A stretch of 64,000 bases of DNA from Pachyseris speciosa. Taxonomy: Eukaryota; Cnidaria; Anthozoa; Scleractinia; Pachyseridae. Of this stretch, positions 42,035 through 52,586 are shown piece by piece (the stretch's first letter is position 1; each line of letters starts with the position of its first letter). Under the pieces are notes generated by a model that saw only the letters and a list, made by a program, of their open reading frames with translations, ran no database searches and was not told where the DNA came from. The stretch lies in NCBI GenBank assembly GCA_016490735.1, contig JAEMWC010000006.1, forward strand, positions 1,435,001 to 1,499,000, read 5' to 3'. A program made the position numbers and the translations under genes.

Positions 42035-42847
42035 ATGGCAACGGAATCTTATGCTGGAACCTCCGATGACTCGTCCGAGTGCAAAGAATACGATGCAAAC
42101 AAGGACCGAATTGGTCAAGTGGATTGGTGAGCGTTTGTTTACTCAATATACTGTAAAAGGTCGCCTTAGAATGGTCAATAAATACGTTGGAATCGCCTTT
42201 GAAGCATTTGTTTTGTTCTCTGTGGTGTTTAATTGTATTTTTTATATATACTGCGAAACCATACTTCCATGCAATGCTGTTGTTTTGATCCGCGTTTCTC
42301 CTTTATTAATAGTCACCATATTATGAAACGGTCGCCGTAGAATTACAACTTCATGCTGTTCGCTTTCATTTCACGCATTTTATCTGCTCCCTGTGTTTTT
42401 TTTGTACATTTTCACTGTTTATTGTTATGCAATACCATAATTTTTGTGAGTCCAATTTCATTCCGATGACACTGCGTCAACAATCCCAAAGGCTAGATAA
42501 CATGTACAGTCATTGTAACAGGGGTATCCGTGTAATTGACAAAATGCCAGTAATTAATTCTTATATGCTTTTTTAATGAAATGTTTACTTTTCTTTACAA
42601 TCTTGACTTGAGCTTAAAATGCGGGTGCATTTGTGGAAACTGTGTCCCCATGCAAACTGGGCAGGAAAGTGTCTGCTGTCGTGAAATCTCAGCAATGAAG
42701 TCATCTGATAAGATACCACATTACATGTCCTGTATTACTGAGAATGAGAATTTTACTGCTGTGTGCACAAATGCAGCTGTAATTTAGATAACTTATAACC
42801 AGTATCTAGAGAATGAAGGCCCGATTGATAACGAGCCACTAAATGGG
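42035..42847 (+). pseudogene. P2X7-C-like Cys-rich protein, two exons
   Basis: Exon 1 (42035-42126; an ATG 12 bp upstream at 42023 is also in frame) reads MATESYAGTSDDSSECKEYD then RIGQVDW and ends at GTGAGC in phase 2. Exon 2 (from 42613) reads LKCGCICGNCVPMQTGQESV, CCREISAM, MSCITENENFTAVC. The CxCGxCxPM...CC...CIT pattern is that of the cytoplasmic zinc-binding domain of P2X7 receptors, which in cnidarians occurs widely in transposon-borne genes. A TAG at 42785 interrupts the frame, after which ITYNQYLENEGPIDNE continues to a donor at 42848. Later exons were not found. No channel part is present. Confidence 0.55.
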
Positions 42848-44741
42848 TATGTATATGTATGCTTGTAAACATTGTCATATTTTTTGTCAGCCCATCACCA
42901 ACATAAGTATGTGTGTCTGGAAAAAGTTTCTGATTTTAGGTAATGCATGAATTATGTGGGATTGTTGTAAGGAGGTCACCTACAGTTGGTTTATGTTAGT
43001 ATCAAAATGGCAAGGGAAAGAGCATAGTCATAATGTGGTCTAGAAATGAGCAAGCTTGTGAATGGGTGGGCTGCAGACTGAGGCTAAACATCTCATCTCA
43101 TGGCCATTACCAACCTCCCTGAAAGTTTACCATTTGGTATATATTCTTTTATTATACCTTTATGTATCATTTCACTACTTGCAATGACTTGCATGATGTA
43201 CATTTAACATAATTCATTGTCCCATAAACTCCATCCAATCTAGATGTGGTTACTTGTACCATTTGTACAGATACATATATTTATCATACCACCAAAACTG
43301 CTGCCAAAACAAATCAAGTATTCCTTTAGGATAAAAAAAACTTAGATGATAAATTATTATGTCCTTTGACTATAAAATGAAATATTATATATACCTCAAG
43401 AGGGTATATAACTCATGCCACTAAGAATTTTATGAACCAAATGAGGATAAAGTTTGTGAAAATTTTGTCACCCGAGGTTTCAGAGTATGTTTTTCCTCTT
43501 TTCTGTCAGTACATACAGATATGTTGCCAAAAGGCAATATACCTATTGGATACATGAGAAGTTGTCATCTTGTTTGGTAAAAACAAAATAGAGAGAGGTT
43601 TCCACATGAAAATACCGTAGTTTTTCGGTTGTAACGCGCACTCGGCTATAAAACGCACCCCCAACTCAGCAACATTTGGTAACAAGACGCACCATAAACT
43701 GAAAGTAACTTTAGAAGGAAATACATGTGGAGCGAGAACGAAGTTGTAGTAAACAAGAACAAAAATCCGTGCATAAATATACAGCCAAAAAAGTAGAGGG
43801 AACACATTTTATCAAGTTTATTTACTTGTGACCTACGAAATAACCAAACGTTTGTAAACAAAGCAAGAACGTTGCATCCTGATTCGATTCAAGTGAAATT
43901 GTCACATGCGCGAGCGAATAAAACTAAAGCTGATTCACTTGATTATTCAATAGCGTAACTTGTCAAACACTAGCGACGGGAACGCTCGAGGTTACTGACC
44001 ACAAATGTCAGTGCACAAAAATGGATGGATGGACGAAGGTTTGTTTATTTCTTTAGAAAAAAAAAACAGTTTACATTTCTCGCAATGTTAGCAATGTTAG
44101 CACTATAACTTAAGTATCACATTACAGAGCACCTGCTTTTAAGCACGCCCGATATGCAAAAACGGCTTTGTTTTGAAAATACTCGCGATATTCTTTTATC
44201 TTGAACAAGTTGAATTGAAGTTCTGCTTGCCGATATATCGTAAACTAAGGCGACAAAATTAATTTTCAATTTGGAGCAATTGCCTAGCTTTCGGCTTATA
44301 AATCTGAGACAACTTGTTCCTGTGAGGTAAAACTCCCATCTAGGTTAGCATAGGAAGAGGACACACAGTTACTCCACTTTCTAGGATATTATTATCCAAC
44401 CACTAAGATCATCCTCCTCGAATGTAAACAAACGCTTTCTTTGCCGAAAGGATGCGAAGTAAAAGGCTCTGGCCAAATATATTTACGGCTATTTCGATTT
44501 GTACGCCCCTGATAAGGATGTCAATGGTTTGCACGGACGTCTCAGCTCTTCACATCCCAGCAAACTTAATACAAGATCGAATTACGAGAGAGAGCAAAAG
44601 GATCACTCTGCATCCAGCTATTTCAAACAAGATGGAAAATGCCTACTTCTAACTTTCTGCGTTTTGCAAACGCTGAACGAATAGATTAGGAATTGCCGCT
44701 TGAAGTCGTCCATTTATTCGGCGGGCTAGAATTGTTGTTGG

Positions 44742-45070
44742 TTACGTTTTGCTTCTTTTCTGGCCAATTTTTATTTCGGATTCCACGTTTTTATTCTTGA
44801 AAAAAGTTGGCACGGCATCATCTTTCAAGTAAGTCCTCGTGGCTTTAAAGCTGGAACGAACGAACTCCTTGCCTCGAGATTTTGTTTGAAGCTGTGTGGT
44901 GTGAAATGTAAAATGGTCTGCACAAGCGATTCCCTCTTCAGTCATATGAGCCATTCCTTCCGTAGTTTTGGGTCATGAGGAAACTTGAAAATGCTTACTT
45001 TGCACTTGGAATTGTTGCTGCAGTTTATTGCAGCACAAAACACAATGCTTTCCGCTAAGAAAACGACACT
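44742..45070 (-). pseudogene. THAP zinc-finger protein, frameshifted
   Basis: Minus strand. One frame reads VFCAAINCSNNSKCKVSIFK then FPHDPKLRKEW, the first half of a THAP domain (C-x4-C, FP, W). After a frameshift near 44951 the other frame gives EEGIACADHFTFH (the C...HF half) and YLKDDAVPTFFKN (the conserved AVPT motif). All zinc ligands are present but split between frames. THAP domains bind DNA and are part of P-element and Kolobok transposases. Confidence 0.65.
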
Positions 45071-45352
45071 AATTCTAAGACTTACTTGTAGTTTTTAATG
45101 TTCCCGCAATTTTTCCGCTCGCCAACAGTGACGTCACGACTTTTAATTCCGACAAATTCCCGACAATTGACCCGACCACTCTACGAATACGAAAGCCAAA
45201 ACGAAGCACTTTTCAGCCTCCAATATATCTAGGATACAATACCCGATCACTCTGAAACCCCAGAATATGTTTATTTCTTACTTAAGCTACAAAATTCAAT
45301 AAAACTTGCCTTCAGAAAAAAACTTTGAAATTTCGGTTCATTTGACCTTTAA

Positions 45353-46140
45353 GGACATTCACTCTGCGCGCTGTACACTGAGGATGATTTTGTCAGTTAT
45401 GTTCGACTCGCACTTGTTGTACCCCGTTGAAAATAATGGGTGAATGCAAACTAAAATGCCAGTTTTCAACATTTTGAATAACGATTTCTTTGTCTCGTTT
45501 AAAACATTGACAGACCATTAGTTTTATTGCAATACTATTTGAAATTTGAATGAGTGTAAGTTGTTTTTGCAGTTTGAACTTAAGTTACAGCTAAGACATT
45601 AAACAAGGGGGCCTGTGACGAAAGGGTGGCAGCAGCGAGGCCTGGAAGGGAGGGCACACGATCGCCCCAGTAAAAAAATTCGCCCTAACGAGACTATAAG
45701 CACTAAAAACAGAAAACGTACAAAAACATCGATAAAGCTAGGTATCTCCACTATTCGATCGCTAGTGTGCTGGTTTGCTACTTGTGAGACTACGTTGGTT
45801 TATCTCTAGTAAGGCATTGTGGATGACGATCTTGCTTAAAGGGACTATATCAGCCAACACGCACGCGCCAGTTGGTCAGAAAACTTTTGAAAACGTTGGC
45901 CTAACTTTTTCAAATCCTGTCGAAGGTTCCAAGTAGCCGATTTCATCTGTTTGAATGGCGTTAATCTTGAGGAAAATTGAGGTTAAAGCATTACATTACT
46001 GCATTACGTCACGTGACCAGTACTTTTTACACCAAAAACTGAACGCCATAGCCAAGCCTAGCTTAAGCATAGGTTTACAATGTGGATTTTAGGGCAAAAG
46101 TTATTGTTTTGGCTTTATAGGATTTAAGATCCGAGGCTTA
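45353..46140. other. Stretch with no recognisable gene
   Basis: No supported exon, RNA gene or repeat. The 64-codon ORF at 45615-45809 has no domain. Confidence 0.45.
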
Positions 46141-46149
46141 GCGTAAGGC

Positions 46150-46385
46150 TAGATGGGTGGGTAGGGTTAGGTTAGGGTTAGGGGTAGAATTGGGGTTAGG
46201 GTTGGGGTTAGGTTAAGGCTAGGGCTAGGGTTTTGGGGTTAAGGGTTAGGGTCAGGGTTAGGTTAAGGTTAGGGTTAGGGTTAGGGTTAGGGTTAGGGTT
46301 AGGGTTGGGTTAGTGTTAGGGTTAGGATTAGGGTTAGGGTTAGGGTTAGGGTTGGGGTTAGATTTAGGGATATATTTAGCGTTAG
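46150..46385 (+). repeat. Interstitial telomeric (TTAGGG)n array, first copy
   Basis: GGTTAGGGTTAGGG units with scattered variants (GGTTGGGG, GTCAGGGTTAGG). Vertebrate- and cnidarian-type telomere sequence located inside the chromosome or in a subtelomere. Confidence 0.88.
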
Positions 46386-47718
46386 GGTCAAAATATAAAG
46401 TGTTCTTGCTTCTACACTTCCGTTTGCTACAGCACTAGGCTCTTAAGAGGTGTTGCAGGTACCTCAACCCCTCTAACTCTCCGTCATTTGCTTAGAATTT
46501 CACAAGCATTTGTAGAAATATTATTTTTAGTGACTTCTTCCAGTTTGTGGAGTCCACAGTTTGTAAAAGTAAAATGAGCTACAAACAGTATTTTGTGCTT
46601 AAACCTAGTGTAGAAAGCATGGAAAACTCGCGGGGAAACAGTTCATGTCAGTTTTATAGCCTGCGTTGTTTATACACTTCGTAACTTGACAAGAAAAGCT
46701 GTTTCATTCAATCACTGAATAGGGCGAGCCTTTTACGTAACTGAAGAGGCCATAACGTTTCCGTTTGTTAAGGAAGTCTACATACGTTAATACGCTCATC
46801 GAATCAACAGGCATTTCAGTATAATTTATAGTCTACATATCTTGTATCTATTCTATTAAAACAAAAGCAGTTTTGAAGATAAGTGGTAGAATATGATGAT
46901 TCGGTGGTTATGCAAATATATTCATTGCTTTCCCCCGTTTATGAATTAAGCTAGGTTTATGAATTTAGCTAGGGCTAGGGTTTTGGGGTTAAGGGTTAGG
47001 GTCAGGGTTAGGTTAAGGTTAGGGTTAGGGTTAGGGTTAGGGTTAGGGTTAGGGTTAGGGTTAGTGTTAGGGTTAGGATTGGGGTTAGGGTTAGGGTTAG
47101 GGTTGGGGTTAGATTTAGGGATATATTTAGCGTTAGGGTCAAAATATAAAGTGTTCTTGCTTCTACACTTCCGTTTGCTACAGCACTAGGCTCTTAAGAG
47201 GTGTTGCAGGTACCTCAACCCCTCTAACTCTCCGTCATTTGCTTAGAATATCACAAGCATTTGTAGAAATATTATTTTTAGTGACTTCTTCCAGTTTGTG
47301 GAGTCCACAGTTTGTAAAAGTAAAATGAGCTACAAACAGTATTTTGTGCTTAAACCTAGTGTAGAAAGCATGGAAAACTCGCGGGGAAACAGTTCATGTC
47401 AGTTTTATAGCCTGCGTTGTTTATACACTTCGTAACTTGACAAGAAAAGCTGTTTCATTCAATCACTGAATAGGGCGAGCCTTTTACGTAACTGAAGAGG
47501 CCATAACGTTTCCGTTTGTTAAGGAAGTCTACATACGTTAATACGCTCATCGAATCAACAGGCATTTCAGTATAATTTATAGTCTACATATCTTGTATCT
47601 ATTCTATTAAAACAAAAGCAGTTTTGAAGATAAGTGGTAGAATATGATGATTCGGTGGTTATGCAAATATATTCATTGCTTTCCCCCGTTTATGAATTAA
47701 ACTGAAAATGTGTTTATG
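46217..47718 (+). repeat. Tandem duplication of a 751-bp block with TTAGGG array
   Basis: Two almost identical units, 46217-46967 and 46968-47718, in direct orientation (offset 751). Each starts with GCTAGGGCTAGGGTTTTGGG, has an interstitial (TTAGGG)n array of about 170 bp and then about 580 bp of unique non-coding sequence. The ORF at 46959-47189 is a translation of the array. Confidence 0.92.
46985..47135 (+). repeat. Interstitial telomeric (TTAGGG)n array, second copy
   Basis: Near-identical to the first array and part of the second 751-bp unit. Confidence 0.88.
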
Positions 47719-49384
47719 AATTAAGCTGAAATAAATCTTTTCACCTTCGACACCCCTATGGAGAGAAATTTGGGGAATAGCATCCTACTTTTAAGAGTAT
47801 AGGGAAAATGGACTAGTCAGTTGCACTTGTTCCTGCTTGTGTGTAAAGATTCTGGCCCTCTCATCCTTTAGGAAGGAAGTACAGTAACCCAGACTGCAGT
47901 AGACTGCAGTGTTAAGACAACTGAATTAATTTCAGTCTACCTTGGTCAAAATGATGTGGGGATGGTGGTGTTGAGAGGGGTGAAGGGGAAGGACTATTGT
48001 ATTGCTGGCCATCTCAATATGGGGAGTTGGTTGTCTCTTTGGACTAGAAGTCATGTTTCAAGTGTGTCAAAATGCAAGGCAAGCAAATGCGTACGTGGTA
48101 ATTAATTAAGTCTGTGCTTTTTGGATTTCATTTTAATAAGAGTCACTTGAAACATTCGCAAAATCATTTAAAAGGAATTCTATATCTTGGTTTTAATACA
48201 ATTTTATTTTATATACGTCTTCGATCAGCTTAACAGGCTTAAATACTCTTGTGATTTAAAGCTATCCATAGAAGAAATTAAGCAGCTTTCGGAATTTGCA
48301 TTCACACAACTTCAGGCAAGCCCAGCAAAGTAACGTAATGTTACTCAATATGTATGGACTCACTCAATCATGAACTGAGAGTTACAAACCAAACAAAAAA
48401 CTTTCTCTTCTTTTTGGCTCGTACGCGTATGGCCGTAGTTTTACTCGATTCCTCACTACGTGCGGAATCTAAATTCCAACATTGGTAATTAAAACAGGAT
48501 TTTGTAGCTAAAAATTGCTCACGAAAAAAAAAAAACCAAAACAATCAATTCCAATGCACTCACTACTACGCCAGGGCATAACACATCTCCGAATGACCTC
48601 TCCCAGAAGCCGCAATACAACATGGCGGTAGACTCAGTGCGTCGCAGACGAAATCTAACCCCGGTTAGTAACGTCTTAAGGCGGCTCCAAAATCCATGTT
48701 CGGTGTACCAGAATTTGAGTACGGACTATGATTGATCCGACAACAAAAGTAGATTTAAATTCTAATGTCTTATAGACTTCAGGCAACGAATTCCACTTTG
48801 TGGATCCTCTGCAGTAAGAAAATGACCCCTTGTAATATTCTGTCCTTGGTAAATTATTTAAGGTGGCTCACATCGGTTTCCAGCATTTTTCAGCACTTTA
48901 TTTTGATGGATCACTGCTAACAATGTTTGCACAATGTTACCTTTATAGTATAAACAAATGCCCAATCATTGGTGAGCAAGTTATAAAACTTTTTTTGACA
49001 TAATAGGTCACCATAATTTTCAATAATATAAAATGGAGGCCACGAGCTCGTTTTCGAGTTATTTTCGCTTAAAACCAAAATTAAGGACTTTTCTAACAGG
49101 TTATATTGTTGCTGTGGTAACCTATGGAACGGAAAAGGAAAAGGATTGGGTGTTTGTATGATACCACTATAAAGGTAACAACTTATAAAGACTGGTAGTG
49201 ATGATCTATCAAAGTACAAGAGGTGGAAAGTGCTAGAAACAGGTGGGAGCCACCTAAAGCCAATATTTTGTTTGGTATTCCTAAGCCGAGAGTTATAGGG
49301 GTTATTTTCACAGATGTTTGTGAAAAGTTCGTTTAAATTTTTAGGTACCTTTTTGTTTATGTTTACTACTTTATACATTAATAA
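47719..49384. other. Stretch with no recognisable gene
   Basis: Non-coding. The minus-strand ORF at 48917-49405 (162 codons) is the longest, but its text (PFPFPFHRLPQQ and so on) fits translated repeat; its sequence overlaps a block with TTTCTAACAGGTT and CCACGAGCTCGTTTTCGAG that recurs near 29060-29140. Confidence 0.4.
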
Positions 49385-50640
49385 GCCTTTGATAAAGTCC
49401 CACATCGACGCTTACTAATGAAGCTGGAGCGTTACGGTATCCATGGAAACCTCTTGTCCTGGATGGAATCTTTTCTCACTAATAGGGTCCAAACTGTCAT
49501 CTGTGAGGGTGCAACATCTACCTCTTCCCCAGTGACCTCTGGCGTACCACAAGGGACAGTGTTAGGTCCGCTGTTATTTTTAACATATATTAATGATCTG
49601 CCAGACGGTCTAAGCTCTACAGTTAAGCTGTTTGCCGATGACACTCTCTTGTACGGTGTGGTGGTTGAAGACTCAGATTGCGACAATCTCCAAGACGATC
49701 TCAATAAACTAGAAACTTGGCAAAATGAGTGGCAGATGCAATTTAACCCATCTAAATGCAACATCATCTGCATTTCAAATAAGCAAAGACCTCCTCAACG
49801 GTCATATTTTTTCTGTGGGTCCAAACTCGAACAAGTAGACTCTGCATCGTACCTAGGAATTACTGTTAACAGTAAATTAAAGTGGTCTGATTACATCTCA
49901 TCTATCTCAAGCAAGGCGAGTCGATCCTTAGGGTTGATCAAGAGAAATCTCTGGAACTGCCCAAGGAAAGTGCGTGAAACGGCCTATACCAGCATCGTCC
50001 GACCCAAACTGGAGTACGCAAGTGCCTCGTGGGACCCACACTATAAAAAAGATATTTCAACCTTGGAGAGAGTCCAAAGAAAAGCTGCTCGTTTTTGCCT
50101 TCAAAACTTTAACAAAACAGCAAGTGTGACTGACATGTTATCTGATCTGAAATGGGATACATTAGAAACAAGACGAAAGAAAAACAGATTGACTTTAATG
50201 TACAAATTTAGTCATAATCTAGTAGACATAAACACAGAAGAACACTTAATACCACACAGTGAATTAAGAACCCGCAACAGCCATGCTTTTAAGTATAGAA
50301 TGCCAAAAGTTTCTAAGGATGTCTTTAAGTTTTCCTTTTTTCCTAGATCAATAACAGAGTGGAACTCACTGCCCGCTGACCTTGTGAATTGCAAGTCATT
50401 ATCTGATTTTAAGTCAAATTTAGGAAAGCACGTGAAATAAGTGATCTAAATTATGATTTTGAGTTATCATTTATTTATCTTGTTATTTGACATATTTACT
50501 TTTATTCAACTTATAATTAGAATTAGATTTTATATGTATATATATATTTTTTTTATTTTAGCTTTTATTACAGTTGATGTGATGTCTTACGGGATTTTAT
50601 CGACTTAATAAATGTAGATGTAGATGTAGATGTAGATGGT
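49385..50640 (+). mobile_element. 5'-truncated CR1/Jockey-like LINE
   Basis: Starts abruptly inside the reverse-transcriptase domain (AFDKVPHRRLLMKL) and ends with AATAAATG and (TGTAGA)n at 50607-50638. The 5' truncation and simple-repeat tail are typical of CR1-type retrotransposition. Confidence 0.85.
49418..50440 (+). CDS. LINE reverse transcriptase, C-terminal 340 aa
   Basis: Open frame without a stop. RT blocks in order: SGVPQGTVLGPLLFLTYIND (near residue 44), KLFADDTLLY (catalytic FADD, near residue 70), FNPSKCNIICIS and YLGITVNSKLKW (thumb). The C-terminal region has RSLGLIKRNLW, VRPKLEYAS and the ITEWNSLP end found in many CR1-like elements. The reading frame continues in-frame upstream to 49385, so the ATG at 49418 is only the first internal Met. 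The endonuclease and first RT blocks are missing, so the copy is not autonomous, yet it is undamaged and hence young. Confidence 0.85.
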   Translation: MKLERYGIHGNLLSWMESFLTNRVQTVICEGATSTSSPVTSGVPQGTVLGPLLFLTYINDLPDGLSSTVKLFADDTLLYGVVVEDSDCDNLQDDLNKLETWQNEWQMQFNPSKCNIICISNKQRPPQRSYFFCGSKLEQVDSASYLGITVNSKLKWSDYISSISSKASRSLGLIKRNLWNCPRKVRETAYTSIVRPKLEYASASWDPHYKKDISTLERVQRKAARFCLQNFNKTASVTDMLSDLKWDTLETRRKKNRLTLMYKFSHNLVDINTEEHLIPHSELRTRNSHAFKYRMPKVSKDVFKFSFFPRSITEWNSLPADLVNCKSLSDFKSNLGKHVK

Positions 50641-51193
50641 GTTTTCCGCGCCTTGAAACAAGCGTTTGATAATATCTGCAGAACTAACATCATAACCCTG
50701 GAAGGTAATTGTTCGTGCTGCTTTATTCTGCAATTTTTGAAGTCTAGCAGCAAGCCCTCTTACCAGATTGCCCCAGAAAACATCACAGTAGTCGAAAACA
50801 GGCTGCGGAGTTAGAGATTTATAAATAATATTTAAGATATTCCTAGATATACATAATCATGATCCTGTTTTAGACCACTAGTTGCTCGATTTACTTTAGT
50901 ACAATGCTTATCGATGTGCTCATTCCATGTAAGGTTTTCGTCTAGTTGTTCTTCATTATATAATCGCACTCTTTACTTGTTTGACCTCCTTCTCACCAGT
51001 CTTAATTGGAAAAATTGTACCCAAATTAGACAGTTTGAAATTGCTGTCAAAAAACAAAGATTCGGTCTTAGTCACATTTAAACTTAATTCATTTCCTAGT
51101 AGCCAATTTTTAACATTCATCAAGTCACAGATAGATAGAAACGGACTTGTAACTCAAAATTAACAAGAGTTTAAAATGTTCTTTTCTTTTTAG
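50641..51193. other. Locus B intron remainder
   Basis: No exon before the next SRCR acceptor. Text in the minus frame at 50568-50753 and plus frame at 50981-51163 shows fragments like old LINE sequence (QNKAARTIT-like on the minus strand), too decayed to assign. Confidence 0.35.
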
Positions 51194-51431
51194 ATTTTCA
51201 ACTGCGATTGGTTGGGTCTCGTGTGGGCACAATCGAGGTATTGTATTACGGAGTCTGGGGCGGCATATTAGGTTATAATATGGACATTCGTGTAGGTCAC
51301 GCGATATGCCGCCAGCTGGGATACTCTGGTGCTGAACAGATCTTTCGTATATCTCCTTTTGGGCCAGTGAAGGGTCCTCTTTGGATTTACAGTACAACGT
51401 GTAATGGATACGAATCAAATATCGCGCAGTG

Positions 51432-51741
51432 AAAACGCCTTTAGAGTGGCTTCAGCTTACCAAATCACATTAATTTGTGAGGTATATCTTTGTCACTCCA
51501 GCCACATCCCACAAGCTTTACGTTTTCACTGCTTGTTTTATGGATATGTGGGTACTTGAGCCTGAGCATTAGCTATGCCATGCTGATGAGGCCTAACAAG
51601 GCCGAAACAGCTGTCCATGGCTGCTAATGCTTGGGCTCAATCTTTGCTTTGGTAGATTTAAGGGGTAATGCCCGCTACCATGTGGCCTTAGTGCCTTTAG
51701 AGTGGCTTCAGCTTACCAAATCACATTAATTTGTGAGGTAT
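51432..51741 (+). mobile_element. Retrozyme insertion in SRCR exon
   Basis: A 310-bp element flanked by the exact 18-bp duplication ATCAAATATCGCGCAGTG (51414-51431 and 51742-51759). It is about 1.2 units: the first ~50 bp (CTTTAGAGTGGCTTCAGC... to TTTGTGAGGTAT) recurs at its right end, as expected for reverse transcription around a circular RNA. One hammerhead ribozyme lies inside. Confidence 0.88.
51566..51630 (+). ncRNA. Type I hammerhead ribozyme
   Basis: All parts intact: GCATTAG/CTAATGC and CCATG/CATGG stem I, CTGATGA, GGCC-TAACAA-GGCC stem II, GAAA, ACAG/CTGT stem III, GTC with cleavage after 51615. Identical in the catalytic region to the copy at 9641-9705. Confidence 0.9.
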
Positions 51742-52185
51742 ATCAAATATCGCGCAGTGTTCGTTTACAACATTTGAGGGATTATGGCGTTATTACCTGC
51801 TTTATCGTTATAGCTTGCCTTCTTACGCAGGTGGTGTAATATGTACGGACCCTCATTTTGGCATCTCTCGAGGTGGGTATTTCAGACAACAAGCATGCGC
51901 GAATTCATGTTATTCGTTTTGTATTGGGATTTATTGTGATCTACCTAACACGGAAGAAAAACCTATCACAACATATCACAAAAATTATTACCTATCGCGC
52001 ATGACATATTTTCTTTTTTACCCCAAATGGATATTAGTATAGTAACTATTAATTTGGGTGTAGGATATAGACCTTATTCATAAATGGCGGCTGTTTTATT
52101 TTTCCTTTGTTATTGTGCAAAATAGCCTACCAAGCCTCATATTAGTGCAAGAATTCTTTTTAATTTAGCACATGGTAACGAGGTT

Positions 52186-52216
<31 letters not shown>

Positions 52217-52385
52217 TAATGAATTGGCAGCCATTTATGAATAACGTCTATTATTGAAGATGAAATCAATCAGTGAAATCAATCAGCCAGTCCATACTGA
52301 GCAATTTATTTCATTATGGAACAAACAAGTAAAATAGAACATTGACATAAAATAATAGATTCTTAGAGTATTGATAAAGAGAGTA

Positions 52386-52452
52386 TCCATAGTTGGCTAT
52401 CCAGGGCATCAAACGCCTGCAACAGCATCATGTAAACTACAATATCAGTCAG
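52386..52452 (+). pseudogene. Remnant of locus B SRCR exon (paralogue of A exon 3)
   Basis: GTTGGCTATCCAGGGC through AACAGCATCATGTAAACTAC and CAATATCAGTCAG then GTAATT matches the last ~60 bp and donor of 11291-11605. Immediately before it is AGAGTATTGATAAAGAGA, which in locus A lies about 480 bp upstream inside the intron. A deletion therefore removed the acceptor and over 80% of the exon. Confidence 0.8.
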
Positions 52453-52586
52453 GTAATTAACAGGTTACGTTCATTCCTTAGATCCTTGGAGTGCTGATTA
52501 AAAGTAAAGTCTTTTCTTTCTGTATAAACCATTTTATTCGAACATTATTTTATTTGTTTCTGTAGATTTCGACTTATCTCGTTTAA

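Larger units (their letters stand above)
41642..45348. mobile_element. 3.7-kb TTAA transposon, Kolobok-like
   Basis: Inverted termini AGGTCAAATGAACC...AAATTTC and their complement bound 3707 bp; TTAA flanks both sides (41638-41641 and 45349-45352). It carries a two-exon plus-strand gene with a P2X7-C-like cysteine domain (42035-42847) and a minus-strand THAP zinc-finger frame near the right end. TTAA duplication plus a THAP domain points to the Kolobok superfamily. A full transposase core was not recognised, so it is probably degraded. Confidence 0.7.
51194..51872 (+). pseudogene. Locus B SRCR exon f, split by a retrozyme
   Basis: Acceptor TTTTTAG ends at 51193 and donor GTGGGT starts at 51873. 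The exon reads LRLVGSRVGTIEVLYYGVWG, HAICRQLGYSGAEQ, KGPLWIY, TCNGYESNIAQ, is interrupted at 51432, and resumes at 51760 with SFTTFEGLWRYY and GGVICTDP. Without the 328-bp insert plus duplication it would be 351 nt, a multiple of three, with no stop. The insertion creates an immediate TGA. Paralogue of 10047-10415, without the tyrosine run. Confidence 0.88.

Noticed and set aside
46959..47189. 76-aa Gly-Leu repeat ORF
   Set aside because: Translation of the TTAGGG array.
48917..49405. 162-aa minus-strand ORF, longest anonymous frame
   Set aside because: It overlaps repeat sequence shared with 29060-29140 and has no domain; its 5' end lies over the start of the LINE.
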